NCBI GenBank assembly: GCA_964472785.1
Contig: CAYYMH010000002.1
Coordinates: 62,001 to 126,000, forward strand
Source: CAYYMH01 sp964472785
GTDB taxonomy: Bacteria; Zhuqueibacterota; Zhuqueibacteria; Thermofontimicrobiales; Thermofontimicrobiaceae
Length of the DNA: 64,000 nucleotides
Direction: 5' to 3'
The stretch's first letter is position 1. Each line of letters starts with the position of its first letter. Shown here piece after piece: positions 18,740-27,079 of this stretch. The notes under the pieces were generated by a model. It did not search any database, had not been told where the DNA came from, and saw nothing but the letters and a program-made list of their open reading frames with translations. Position numbers and translations under genes: made by a program.

Positions 18740-19454
18740 TATTTATCTCCATCGCTATCGGTTTTTTTATCCAATCTATTAAAATGGCAATCGATATTGA
18801 AATCATAAAATATACTGCCTTAAATTTGGTGACAGAAGATTCACCCCCAAGACGCTCATTCATAAAAACTGAAGTTTCTTTAATCTTAAAACCATGTTTC
18901 TTTAAAATTACTAATGACTCGGGTTCTGGAAAATCAATCGGATAGTGTTTCGACAAAAATCTGATTGCGTTTTTGTTAAAAGCCCGAAACCCACTGGTTG
19001 AATCGGTAAAATATTGTTTGGTGACCAATGCGATAAGCCATGAAAAAATCCGATTACCAAGCTTTCTCATAAAGGTAGAATGATAATTGGTTTTTTCCAA
19101 AAACCGGCTACCAAGTACCATGTCAGTTTTTTCTTTTTCAAGAGTGTCGAGCAGTTTTTTCAGTTCTTCAGCTTTGTGCTGTCCATCCGCGTCCAATTGA
19201 ATCGCAACGTCATAATTTTTTCTTTCGGCAAACAAAAGGCCCGTTTGAACAGCGCCACCAATACCTAAATTGTAAGGCACTGATATTACATTCACTTTAT
19301 TTTCTTCAACTATCTGTGCTGTTCTGTCCATTGAACCATCGTTAACAACTACAATATCACAGTAAGGCGCCTCTTTTTTGATAGAATTAAGAACTCCGGC
19401 GATGCTGTTTTCTTCGTTATAAGCCGGAACAATAATCAGCACTTTTTTATCCAA
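18732..19454 (-). CDS. GT2 family glycosyltransferase (polyprenyl-phosphate sugar synthase-like)
   Basis: A 240-residue GT-A fold enzyme. It has the N-terminal LIIVPAYNEENSI motif, the nucleotide-binding VVVNDGSMDRT near 35, the metal-binding QLDADGQH near 88 and GSRF near 117. A single hydrophobic segment follows near the C-terminus (ISISIAILIDWI). The pattern fits dolichol-phosphate-mannose or undecaprenyl-phosphate-sugar synthases that load a sugar onto a lipid carrier for GT-C type membrane transferases. Such a GT39 enzyme is encoded about 3 kb away on the other strand. It overlaps the DUF2304 gene by 8 bp and starts 18 bp after the FemAB-like gene. Confidence 0.9.
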   Translation of the reverse strand: MDKKVLIIVPAYNEENSIAGVLNSIKKEAPYCDIVVVNDGSMDRTAQIVEENKVNVISVPYNLGIGGAVQTGLLFAERKNYDVAIQLDADGQHKAEELKKLLDTLEKEKTDMVLGSRFLEKTNYHSTFMRKLGNRIFSWLIALVTKQYFTDSTSGFRAFNKNAIRFLSKHYPIDFPEPESLVILKKHGFKIKETSVFMNERLGGESSVTKFKAVYFMISISIAILIDWIKKPIAMEINNE

Positions 19455-19472
19455 TGATCCTCACCTATTATT

Positions 19473-20510
19473 TTAGAGTTCGGGTAAATATTTTACAATT
19501 TTCGGTCCGATAAATTTAGTTATTGATAGCGGCAACCGTTTCCACATATTTACATAGAATTGATATTTATTGTCATGGGCATCAACTGCCGGGACTGTTT
19601 TCGTGCGATTTAGGAAATATTCATAATATAACTGGATTGGTTTCGCCTGCCACTGGCGCTTAAAATGATAAGTTCCGCATCCGTTTGTGGAGCGGCCAAA
19701 ATCGAAAATTTTAAAATTGTTCTGATGCGCGTATTTTATCGCCTCCCAATACAAGAAATTATTAACATAAATCCGATTATATTCACGTAAGGAGGCAACC
19801 CAAGGCTCTGCAATCAAATCTTTGAATTTAAACATAAACATTGCAGAAATGATTTTCGAATTCAATTTCAACACAAAGATGTCCGTATTATCGGGAAATT
19901 CCTGTAACAATGATTCAAAAAATTGAATTGAAAATGGTGGTGTACCAAGATATTTCAGATTTTGTGTAAAAATCCTGTAAAATTCCGGTAAATAGTTTCT
20001 ACCAATATCGACTTCAACTCCTCTCTTCCCAGCCTTTCGAACCTTTCCCCTGTTTCTTGAACTTATATTTTGCCAATTAATTTCAAGGTCAGGATTAATT
20101 TCGAGGAAAAAATTTACAAAGCTTCTTTTGTCAGGCCAATCAGTTTTTTTTTCAGAAGTGAGATGTCGAAGCTCCATGTAATTGGCTCGCTCCCGCATTG
20201 CCAATTTCATTGCATGACTTATAAGTGACCTCTCTGCTTCATCTGATTTGGCGCATACACCCGCATAATTTGCAAAAGGATTGGACACCAAATACTTGCG
20301 ACCCAAAACATCTCTCATCAAAAAGAGGGGTAAGATACCTTCTATTTCACCACTATCTTTGTGCGCAATAAGATAGAACGATTTATAATTAAATACTTTT
20401 TCAAAAACATTTTTCCAACCAAGTAAATGATAGAAAGATGAATCCGGATGATGATAAACAAATTCATCCCAAACTTTGTTAATGTTTTTATCTAATTCTT
20501 TAATTTTCAT
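19473..20510 (-). CDS. FemAB/GNAT-fold protein, exopolysaccharide-locus type
   Basis: A protein of about 345 residues with two GNAT-like lobes as in FemABX peptidoglycan-bridge enzymes. The C-terminal half carries FDFGRSTNGCGTYHFKRQW, the signature of FemAB-related proteins found in exosortase/exopolysaccharide loci. Their substrate is not established; aminoacyl or acyl transfer to a glycan or protein is a reasonable guess. I place the start at the ATG at 20510. The frame stays open to a TTG at 20567, but those 19 extra residues look unlike the family. No strong Shine-Dalgarno precedes either start. It is the first gene of the four-gene set down to 17471 and is transcribed away from the divergent plus-strand genes. 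Confidence 0.82.
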   Translation of the reverse strand: MKIKELDKNINKVWDEFVYHHPDSSFYHLLGWKNVFEKVFNYKSFYLIAHKDSGEIEGILPLFLMRDVLGRKYLVSNPFANYAGVCAKSDEAERSLISHAMKLAMRERANYMELRHLTSEKKTDWPDKRSFVNFFLEINPDLEINWQNISSRNRGKVRKAGKRGVEVDIGRNYLPEFYRIFTQNLKYLGTPPFSIQFFESLLQEFPDNTDIFVLKLNSKIISAMFMFKFKDLIAEPWVASLREYNRIYVNNFLYWEAIKYAHQNNFKIFDFGRSTNGCGTYHFKRQWQAKPIQLYYEYFLNRTKTVPAVDAHDNKYQFYVNMWKRLPLSITKFIGPKIVKYLPEL

Positions 20511-21172
20511 GTGATTATTAATTGTTGCCTGGTTAATAATTAATAATAATGAAAATAAAACTGGCAAAATTTATGCCATTTTAGCGGAGTCCACAGCAAT
20601 ATCGCACAACTCGCTCTTTTTTTTATGGTTGTCTCCTTAAAATATTATCTTCAATTCAGGTTATAATAATTGATATGTATTATTTTAAAACACTTCAATC
20701 ATTTTTTTATTTCTATTTAATTATATTTATTATGCTTACATCTCTAACACAATTGAAATTATTGAAACAAGCTTATTCTATGACAAACCAGTCAGAAATT
20801 AAATTCTAATATTTTCTCCATGAAAATCTTTTCCAACAGAGTTTTCGCTTTTTTCAAGTTTAATAAATGATATAAGTTAAGACAATGTTTTAGCATAATA
20901 CATTAATAATTTCAAAATAACATGTTAAATATATTATTCTTCTTTTTAATAATTACATTTTTCTCTATGTTAAAGAGACAAAGTTTAATTTATAACCTGG
21001 ATTATTCTTAAACAGCCATTTAAACTGTTTATTTTAATTAATTACAACTGTATATAAAACAAATGATTAAAACAGATTTATTGGTTTTTATTTCTTAATA
21101 TATGAATAATTCATCCCATTTTTAGGAGACGCTTTCTTTAAAACTTATAATGAATAATGCGGGATAAGTAGG
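20511..21172. other. AT-rich divergent intergenic region, no convincing gene
   Basis: About 660 bp of very AT-rich DNA between the divergent FemAB-like gene and the plus-strand genes. Promoters for both directions must lie here, but the many A/T tracts prevent a firm -10/-35 call. A minus-strand open fragment at 20571-20625 ends ..SELCDIAVDSAKMA but has no start codon. No repeat, riboswitch or RNA gene was recognised. Confidence 0.6.
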
Positions 21173-21280
21173 ATGGTATATATTTTGCAAACGAAACATA
21201 TTTATAAAATCATAAATCATGCCAAATCGTATCTTGATAAAGAATTTACCTTCCCTTGTATCACCGGATTAAATGAATGA
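21173..21280 (+). CDS. Possible 35-residue ORF directly before the flippase-like gene
   Basis: ATG at 21173 opens a 35-codon frame (MVYILQTKHIYKIINHAKSY..ending ..GLNE) that stops at 21280, three bases before the ATG of the next gene. The tight spacing would suit a leader peptide or translational coupling. A GGGA lies about 10 bases before the start. I know no family for it, and chance or a gene remnant remain possible. Confidence 0.25.
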   Translation: MVYILQTKHIYKIINHAKSYLDKEFTFPCITGLNE

Positions 21281-21283
21281 TAA

Positions 21284-22291
21284 ATGAAAATGAAAATGAA
21301 AAAAAGGATTAAAATTTTTGCAGGTATTCTCGTCAGTATTATTTTTATTTACCTCGCATTTCGAAAGGTTCAACTATCTAAAATGCTCGAGGCAATACGA
21401 GAGGCCGATGTTTTCATCTTGCTCGTAACTCTCGCAATTATTCTCTTCTGTGCCTGGTTGAGAGCCGTAAGATGGAAATATTTATTGTATCCGTTAAAAA
21501 AGATTGACACCGCAAGCCTGTTTAACGCGTTAATGATTGGCTATGCGACTAATTTTGTTCTACCAGCGCATTTGGGTGAATTCGCGAGAGCCTATGTAAT
21601 TGGTAAAAAGAAAAACGCTAAAACTTCCTCAGTTTTTGCAACTATCGTTACAGAACGCGTATTGGACATGCTTACACTTATCATTTTAATGATAGGTGCG
21701 ATCGCATTTTACCCGTTTCCTGATTGGGTTAAAAATAGCAGCTATATAATGAGTTTAATGACAATTTTTATTATTGTCGTCCTGGTCGCCCTGAAAATCA
21801 AAAATCAAAAAGCCGAAAATTTTTTACGCTGCGTTTTGAGGCCCTTGCCTGACAAATATCAGGCAAAAATTATGATTCTGTTCAACTCATTCATAGATGG
21901 ATTTGTATTGCTGAAAAATCATCATCACTATATTTTAACCATTCTACTGTCTCTTCTCATTTGGTTTGGCTATACTCTCGTATTCTTTTCTACCCTGAAA
22001 GCATTTGGATTCAACCTTCCCTGGATTGCTCCGTTAGTCCTGATGATAATAACCACTATCAGCCTTGTTGTTCCCTCTTCACCAGGCTATATTGGCACTT
22101 ATCATTTTTTATGTCAAATTTCATTAGGATTGTTCGGAATTTCAAAAAGCGCCGCCCTTGGTTTCGCATTTGTTATTCATGGACTTAATACAATTCCTTT
22201 CCTCATGTTAGGTGTTATTTTTGCATGGAAAGAAGGCATGAATATTTTTAGAATAAATAAAACACAAAACATAAATCAAAAATTCTTTTAA
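21284..22291 (+). CDS. UPF0104 / lysylphosphatidylglycerol synthase transmembrane-region family protein
   Basis: A 335-residue integral membrane protein with about eight hydrophobic helices. The family signature is visible: WLRAVRWKYLL, LMIGYATNFVLPAHLGEFARAY and TIVTERVLDMLTL. The family includes AglD/YbhN-like proteins and the membrane half of MprF, thought to flip or handle lipid-linked intermediates. In polysaccharide loci they often accompany GT2/GT39 systems, as here. Three near-adjacent ATG codons (21284, 21290, 21296) make the exact start uncertain, and no clear Shine-Dalgarno is seen. It ends 4 bp before the GT39-type gene, so the two form an operon. The role is inferred from family and context only. 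Confidence 0.85.
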   Translation: MKMKMKKRIKIFAGILVSIIFIYLAFRKVQLSKMLEAIREADVFILLVTLAIILFCAWLRAVRWKYLLYPLKKIDTASLFNALMIGYATNFVLPAHLGEFARAYVIGKKKNAKTSSVFATIVTERVLDMLTLIILMIGAIAFYPFPDWVKNSSYIMSLMTIFIIVVLVALKIKNQKAENFLRCVLRPLPDKYQAKIMILFNSFIDGFVLLKNHHHYILTILLSLLIWFGYTLVFFSTLKAFGFNLPWIAPLVLMIITTISLVVPSSPGYIGTYHFLCQISLGLFGISKSAALGFAFVIHGLNTIPFLMLGVIFAWKEGMNIFRINKTQNINQKFF

Positions 22292-22295
22292 AAAA

Positions 22296-23885
22296 ATGAA
22301 AACCGGAAAAAATATAATGTCAAAAATTAAGCTGTTTTTCTCTGCAGACAATGTAAGTTATGAAAAACTTGCCATCGTATTGCTGGTATTTTTTTCCCTG
22401 TCCATCGTCATCCTAAGTCAATTTCACGAAATGGGAAGCTACAATGTTGAAACGGATTTTTATGGCTCTTACGCTCCAAATGCGCTCAACATGCTGAATG
22501 GAGGTAAATATTTCGATGAAGATCATGGGCCGGGCTATGTGTTCGTATTGATTATATTTTACTTGATTCTCGGTGACATCTTTGTCGCCGGAAAAACGTT
22601 AACTTTGATCTCAGCGGTGTTATTCTCCTATTTTAGTTTTAAAACAATCCTGTACCTTTTCAATTCAAAGCTCGCTTTTTTTACTTTGTTGTTAATTATT
22701 ATTTTCATCTTACCTGTTTCCATTATTGTTTCGACTGACATGTTTTTTGCTTTTTTGGTAAGTCTTGCAATATATCTCCTTTTTAGAAAAGGGAATTTTT
22801 CTACCAGTAATTTGATTTGGGGGGGTGTAGTCGCTGGTTACGCCATCATGACGCGGTTAAATGCAATTATTCTACCATTTGCAGTTATTACTGCAATAAT
22901 TTTTTTAAACCCACAAAGCTGGAATTGGCAAAAAAGAGTAAAAGCAATATTGATTTTTTGTTTTTTCATTCTTATTACAGCATCGCCATGGTTTGTGATG
23001 AACTATATTTATTATGGCAAGCTGTTTATATCAGAAGCCCATCAAACCATCGGAGCCAGTTTTTTAGACAACCAAGCACCTGCCACAGCAGAACCGACTG
23101 ATTTCGCATGGGGGGCACAAAAAGAGAAAGTTGCTGAGAGATACAACTCGCTTTTTGCTTTGATTCTCCATAATTTCAAATCATTTCTAAAATTCTTTTT
23201 AAAAAACATCATAAATCACTTTAAACTCCTATTAGTAATCGTAATTAAATTTCCGGCATACTTATTTTTAGTCCCAGGTGCTGCTTTATTATTCAGCCGG
23301 GTTAACAGGACACAACTCTCCTATTTTATAATTCCGGTATTTGGTTTCTTAATTTACTGTATCGTTGCTTTTATACCGCGATTTTACTTATATATTTTAC
23401 CCTTCTTTTTATTGATGATCAGTTATTACTTTTTTGGTACGACTTATTCTCAAAGAGAAAATTCAGAACAAAAAAAATACTATTGGATCAAAATGGCTTT
23501 ATTCATTTTTATGAGCCTATTTCTTCTGAAAACATCTCTGGTTGATTTGAAAAAAAATATCACCGATGAGCCTTTATATCTCAAAAAGATTGCTCAAACT
23601 TTAACACAACACAGTAATCCATCGGATAAAATATTTATTCGAAAACCGCACCTCGCTTTTTTTTCAGGGTTAACCGCAGAATTCATGCCTGAAGTAAACA
23701 ACATTGATGATCTTTTAACTGAAGCACAGCAGAAAAATGTCAAATATGTTTATTATGGCGTCATTGAAACTGAACTAAGACCAGGTTTAAAAATTCTACA
23801 ACAGCCCGAACAATTACCACAAAATTTTCAATTAATCTATTCACAAAACGATCCGCCTGTTTTTCTCTATAAAATAAATTTTTAA
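22296..23885 (+). CDS. GT39/ArnT-like membrane glycosyltransferase
   Basis: A 529-residue polytopic protein with 11-12 hydrophobic segments. The first periplasmic loop holds the acidic VETDFYGSYAPNALNM and HGPGYVF segments expected of GT-C enzymes such as ArnT and protein mannosyltransferases, which take sugar from a polyprenyl-phosphate donor. A soluble C-terminal domain (about 430-529) follows the last helix. ATG 22296 is 4 bp after the upstream stop; an alternative ATG at 22317 is preceded by GGAAAAA and gives a start (MSKIKLFF) closer to the membrane domain. The lipid-linked donor could come from the GT2/DUF2304 pair across the divergent region. The gene ends in a strong bidirectional terminator. 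Confidence 0.82.
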   Translation: MKTGKNIMSKIKLFFSADNVSYEKLAIVLLVFFSLSIVILSQFHEMGSYNVETDFYGSYAPNALNMLNGGKYFDEDHGPGYVFVLIIFYLILGDIFVAGKTLTLISAVLFSYFSFKTILYLFNSKLAFFTLLLIIIFILPVSIIVSTDMFFAFLVSLAIYLLFRKGNFSTSNLIWGGVVAGYAIMTRLNAIILPFAVITAIIFLNPQSWNWQKRVKAILIFCFFILITASPWFVMNYIYYGKLFISEAHQTIGASFLDNQAPATAEPTDFAWGAQKEKVAERYNSLFALILHNFKSFLKFFLKNIINHFKLLLVIVIKFPAYLFLVPGAALLFSRVNRTQLSYFIIPVFGFLIYCIVAFIPRFYLYILPFFLLMISYYFFGTTYSQRENSEQKKYYWIKMALFIFMSLFLLKTSLVDLKKNITDEPLYLKKIAQTLTQHSNPSDKIFIRKPHLAFFSGLTAEFMPEVNNIDDLLTEAQQKNVKYVYYGVIETELRPGLKILQQPEQLPQNFQLIYSQNDPPVFLYKINF

Positions 23886-23890
23886 ACAAA

Positions 23891-23928
23891 AAAAAATCAT
23901 CGACCTAAAACAAGATCGATGATTTTTT
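23891..23928. terminator. Bidirectional intrinsic terminator between convergent genes
   Basis: AAAAAATCATCGA (23891-23903) pairs perfectly with TCGATGATTTTTT (23916-23928) around a 12-base loop, with A and T runs on the outer sides. It sits between the plus-strand GT39 gene and the minus-strand membrane protein gene, so it can end transcripts from both directions. Confidence 0.92.
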
Positions 23929-23983
23929 TTGAGGAAATTGGAAACTCATAATTTATACTTATTTCAATTTTTGACAACTCCCT

Positions 23984-24805
23984 TTAAATTTCAACCTTGA
24001 ACAATCCTTTCAACGAAAACGCCGCGACAAGTGAAACCACAAAAAAGATGACCAACCAATGTACGTTGATACCAAAAACGCTCAATTGTCTGTTGGGATA
24101 TGACACTTCTATTGTACTTACTTTTGCCATTGCTGGTAATGGATTTTCAGCCGGATTAAATACCATTCTTAAAAAATTGTAATTCACCCTGACTGGAGCA
24201 ATCATTGAGAAATTGTCCGATGCATCAACTGCTTTTTCAACCACTGTACTTTCATTGATTTCAAAATTCATGTTGTGCATACCCGAATTTTTTATCCGCA
24301 CCCGCCAATCATACTCATTCTCTTCAGGAATATAGAGTGCCGGGGTTTCCACCATAAGATTTTCAGATTCGATTAAACTCACAACTTCGGATTCTGTTTT
24401 CCCTAATTTCAACTTCACCAGTGCTGACTCACCTGATTTTAACGGACGATACTGATACCTGAAATTTAGCTGAATCAGAATCAAAAGCATCGGAATAATG
24501 ATAAAAACCAGAGGAATGATTGTCTGCTTCAAATATGCAAAATTATATTTTAAAATGTTGGCTAATGCGCTCGAAATTACTTTGAGATTGTCTTTGTATA
24601 AAACCAACTCAAGAATATGAGCTCTGGTTTTATCTTTCGCCTTCTTAATGGCTTTTTGGTTCGATGTATAACGAAAAATAATCAACATCAAGATTCCTGT
24701 CAAAACGGAGATCGCTAATAACCCCCATATCGGTGCTAATGACTTGAATGGGTACAACAACAAGTCAAAAACTGAATTCAAGATATTAATCAAAAATGAC
24801 ATCAA
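23984..24805 (-). CDS. Conserved membrane protein with Oxa1/EMC3-like topology
   Basis: A 273-residue protein: an amphipathic N-terminus, TM1 (about 25-45), a basic stretch TSNQKAIKKAKDKTRAH leading into a probable coiled coil, TM2 (about 95-115), a soluble beta-rich domain (about 120-240) and TM3 (about 248-266). TM1, cytosolic coiled coil and TM2 in this order recall the DUF106/EMC3/TMCO1 branch of the Oxa1 insertase superfamily; that comparison is my inference from topology, not a proven match. Similar proteins occur beside alkaline-phosphatase-superfamily genes in other bacteria, as far as I recall. It is the last gene of the cassette, 18 bp after the small ribbon-helix-helix-like gene, and faces the terminator at 23891. 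It could insert, anchor or recruit the neighbouring enzymes. Confidence 0.72.
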   Translation of the reverse strand: MMSFLINILNSVFDLLLYPFKSLAPIWGLLAISVLTGILMLIIFRYTSNQKAIKKAKDKTRAHILELVLYKDNLKVISSALANILKYNFAYLKQTIIPLVFIIIPMLLILIQLNFRYQYRPLKSGESALVKLKLGKTESEVVSLIESENLMVETPALYIPEENEYDWRVRIKNSGMHNMNFEINESTVVEKAVDASDNFSMIAPVRVNYNFLRMVFNPAENPLPAMAKVSTIEVSYPNRQLSVFGINVHWLVIFFVVSLVAAFSLKGLFKVEI

Positions 24806-24823
24806 GTATTACTCCTCGATTAG

Positions 24824-25009
24824 CTATTCCAAATAACCCAATCCTTTTAACCGTTCTTTCACTGCTTCATCAAGATCGGTCTCACCCGCCATTTCAACTA
24901 TTTTTTCCAGCGTATGTACAATAAACTCATCAGTTGATGAATAACCGGCTTTTTCAGCATACTGTTCAATTTTCTCATATAAATCTTTTTCAATTTTCAC
25001 CTTTGGCAT
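24824..25009 (-). CDS. 61-residue ribbon-helix-helix-like protein with LGYLE tail
   Basis: A tiny acidic protein. Residues 1-40 have the pattern of a CopG/Arc-type ribbon-helix-helix: a strand (MPKVKIEKDL), helix A (YEKIEQYAEKAG), a YSSTDEF turn and helix B (FIVHTLEKIVEM). After an acidic linker it ends in AVKERLKGLGYLE. That tail closely resembles the C-termini of the sulfatase-like protein at 27080 (KLRALGYIK) and the truncated phosphatase-superfamily protein at 36341 (RLRDLGYLD), with which it otherwise shares nothing. It lies between the membrane protein and the phosphodiesterase gene (18 and 40 bp), so it belongs to the cassette. It may be a regulator of the cassette or an adaptor carrying the tail. 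DNA binding is inferred only. Confidence 0.8.
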   Translation of the reverse strand: MPKVKIEKDLYEKIEQYAEKAGYSSTDEFIVHTLEKIVEMAGETDLDEAVKERLKGLGYLE

Positions 25010-25049
25010 AATAAACTCCTGATGTTAAAATTGTATTACGTGGTGCTTT

Positions 25050-27038
25050 TTATGTGTTCTTAAATATTTGTTCTTTAGTCATTTCAGGAAGCGGTTCGAT
25101 CCTGAATTCATCCAAAATAGTCGCTGCCAAATTTTCGATGGCCGGATTTTTTGCAACAATTTCTTTATTAGAAAACAGAACGCCTGGCACCGAACTCGGA
25201 TCCATACAATGATCAGCGCTCCACTTGTCTTTTCGATCTTCTATTATTTTATCAGGAAATTCTCCCAATGTCGATTTATCAGAAATCCGGTATTCCGGCT
25301 GATAGCCAATAACAAGGTCTGGCGCTTCACTAATGTAATTACCGCGATATGCCTCTTGTGGTTTATAGGCTTTTTTAACAACGTTCTTACCATTTAACGG
25401 ATCTCTGAAATTTTCCAATTTACCAACTAATTCATTGAGAACATCATGAGCCTCAAACGGATCAACAACTCCGTTGAACTCCCTATCTCTCAAATTCAGA
25501 TAAAGTCCATTCAATCCCATCGCATAAGCTTTGGTGTGGTCCCAATCCACATTATCAAAAAACTCTCCCTCGCCTCGTCTGCTCGGATCAAGAAGCGTTG
25601 TATAACCGTTTTCAACCAGCCATGAACTTAAATGAAACTCACGATAAAGAGGCGCAAAACCATGATCAGATAATATCATTAGCGTTGTCTGGTTATCCAC
25701 TTTGCTCATCGTTTGAGCCAGCACTTCATCCATCTGCTTGTACAAATAGCGAATCGAATCTTTGACTTCCGGGCTCGCTTTGGCATTGTACAATGGGTGG
25801 TTTTTATCCATCATGCGCAAAAGCATGTGCGAATCCTGGTCGATGCTCGAAAAATAGAAGAAAAAGAAGCCATCATTGAAGCAGTTAATTTCGTGATCAA
25901 AAATTCGTCTTCGCTCATTAAGAACCAATTTTGCCTGCATCAAATACTCTTCATCAGAGAAAACGCCATTGGATAACGCTTTTGTATCTTCGGGAAAACC
26001 CTGAGTGTAAAACGGCCCTACTGCATCGAACAATTCCTTTGAATAATTTTGGGTTGAAATCGGGATAGCCGGATCACTGGGATCAACATTAATCGGGGTT
26101 ACATATAATTTAAATTTCGGATGAACTTCCTGCAGATAAAAACGACAGATACCCGACAAACTATGCAAGTGAGGCAGCATCTCAAATTTAATTTGCAGCC
26201 AGTCACTCCATTCGCCCTGATTCATTAATATTTCCTTATTCTGGACAACAATTTTTGCAACGGGATTAACCGCATCACGATACACTGTAAATGGTATTTT
26301 AGCGCTCTCTCCATCTTTTCGAAAAGAATTTGACGGACCAATCAGATCAGCCTCTATTTTATTCTCTCTCACCGTGACCAGATAGACTTTTCCGCCGCCG
26401 AAATTTTCAGCATCAGGTGGTGGTGAGTCTGTGTAATACGAAAAGGTTCCGTATGTTCCCAGAATATCAGGCGTTCCCATTCCAGATATAGTTTTTGAGT
26501 TGCACTCAACGGGCGGATAATTCGATGGCATCTTAAAAATTTTTGCCGGGATATCATGTTCTTCCAGTATCTCCCAAAAAGCCCGACCTTTTCTCAGCAA
26601 TTCTATTTTGCCGCTGTTTAATGGTATCTGCCAGTCTCCTAATTTTAGTGATTTCGATGGAGCGACGACTTTTGTCGTTGACAAATAAGGCAAAAACAAT
26701 TCGGGATCACGATGGATAAAATCAAAAATACCATGTCCCCCCGGATTCATTCCCGTAATAAAATTTGACCAGGCGACTGGGCTTTGCGGAGGCAGGCTTG
26801 TTGCCAATGGTTTGAATCCTCCGTTATCAATGAGCTTTTTGAAATTGGGTAAAATCCCTTCCTCAACAAATTTCATCGTCAGCTTCGGATCCATACCATC
26901 AATACCCAAAACAATGACTTTTTTAGCTAATTTGTTATTTCGAACATGAAAATTTGCCTTGGCTAAACTACCGAGTCCGCCTAACGCCACACCGGCAGTA
27001 CCTAATGCGCATTTTTCTATGAATTCTCTTCGTTTCAT
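25050..27038 (-). CDS. Tat-exported type I phosphodiesterase/alkaline-phosphatase-superfamily enzyme
   Basis: A 662-residue enzyme. The N-terminus MKRREFIEKCALGTAGVALG is a typical twin-arginine signal, implying export of a folded metalloenzyme. Superfamily motifs are the metal site VLGIDGMDPK (about 44), the nucleophile region PQSPVAWSNFITG (about 84, likely the Ser after Trp), GGHGIFDF, ILSDHGF (about 455) and ADHCMDPSSVPGVLF (about 611). It is homologous along its length to the protein at 29252 and shows the same motif spacing. Members hydrolyse phosphodiesters or transfer phospho-groups; the real substrate is unknown, and a lipid-linked or polymer-bound phosphate is possible from context. 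It ends EQIFKNT and lacks the LGY tail of its neighbours. Confidence 0.85.
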   Translation of the reverse strand: MKRREFIEKCALGTAGVALGGLGSLAKANFHVRNNKLAKKVIVLGIDGMDPKLTMKFVEEGILPNFKKLIDNGGFKPLATSLPPQSPVAWSNFITGMNPGGHGIFDFIHRDPELFLPYLSTTKVVAPSKSLKLGDWQIPLNSGKIELLRKGRAFWEILEEHDIPAKIFKMPSNYPPVECNSKTISGMGTPDILGTYGTFSYYTDSPPPDAENFGGGKVYLVTVRENKIEADLIGPSNSFRKDGESAKIPFTVYRDAVNPVAKIVVQNKEILMNQGEWSDWLQIKFEMLPHLHSLSGICRFYLQEVHPKFKLYVTPINVDPSDPAIPISTQNYSKELFDAVGPFYTQGFPEDTKALSNGVFSDEEYLMQAKLVLNERRRIFDHEINCFNDGFFFFYFSSIDQDSHMLLRMMDKNHPLYNAKASPEVKDSIRYLYKQMDEVLAQTMSKVDNQTTLMILSDHGFAPLYREFHLSSWLVENGYTTLLDPSRRGEGEFFDNVDWDHTKAYAMGLNGLYLNLRDREFNGVVDPFEAHDVLNELVGKLENFRDPLNGKNVVKKAYKPQEAYRGNYISEAPDLVIGYQPEYRISDKSTLGEFPDKIIEDRKDKWSADHCMDPSSVPGVLFSNKEIVAKNPAIENLAATILDEFRIEPLPEMTKEQIFKNT

Positions 27039-27079
27039 TAATTACTCCCGTATTCGATTCCCATCCTGACAGATGGAAT

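Noticed and set aside
20511..20567. TTG start at 20567 for the FemAB-like gene
   Set aside because: The extra 19 residues do not look like the family, and an ATG at 20510 begins a normal N-terminus.
20571..20625. Minus-strand fragment ending ..SELCDIAVDSAKMA before the FemAB-like gene
   Set aside because: No start codon in frame and only about 18 codons long; not enough to call a gene.
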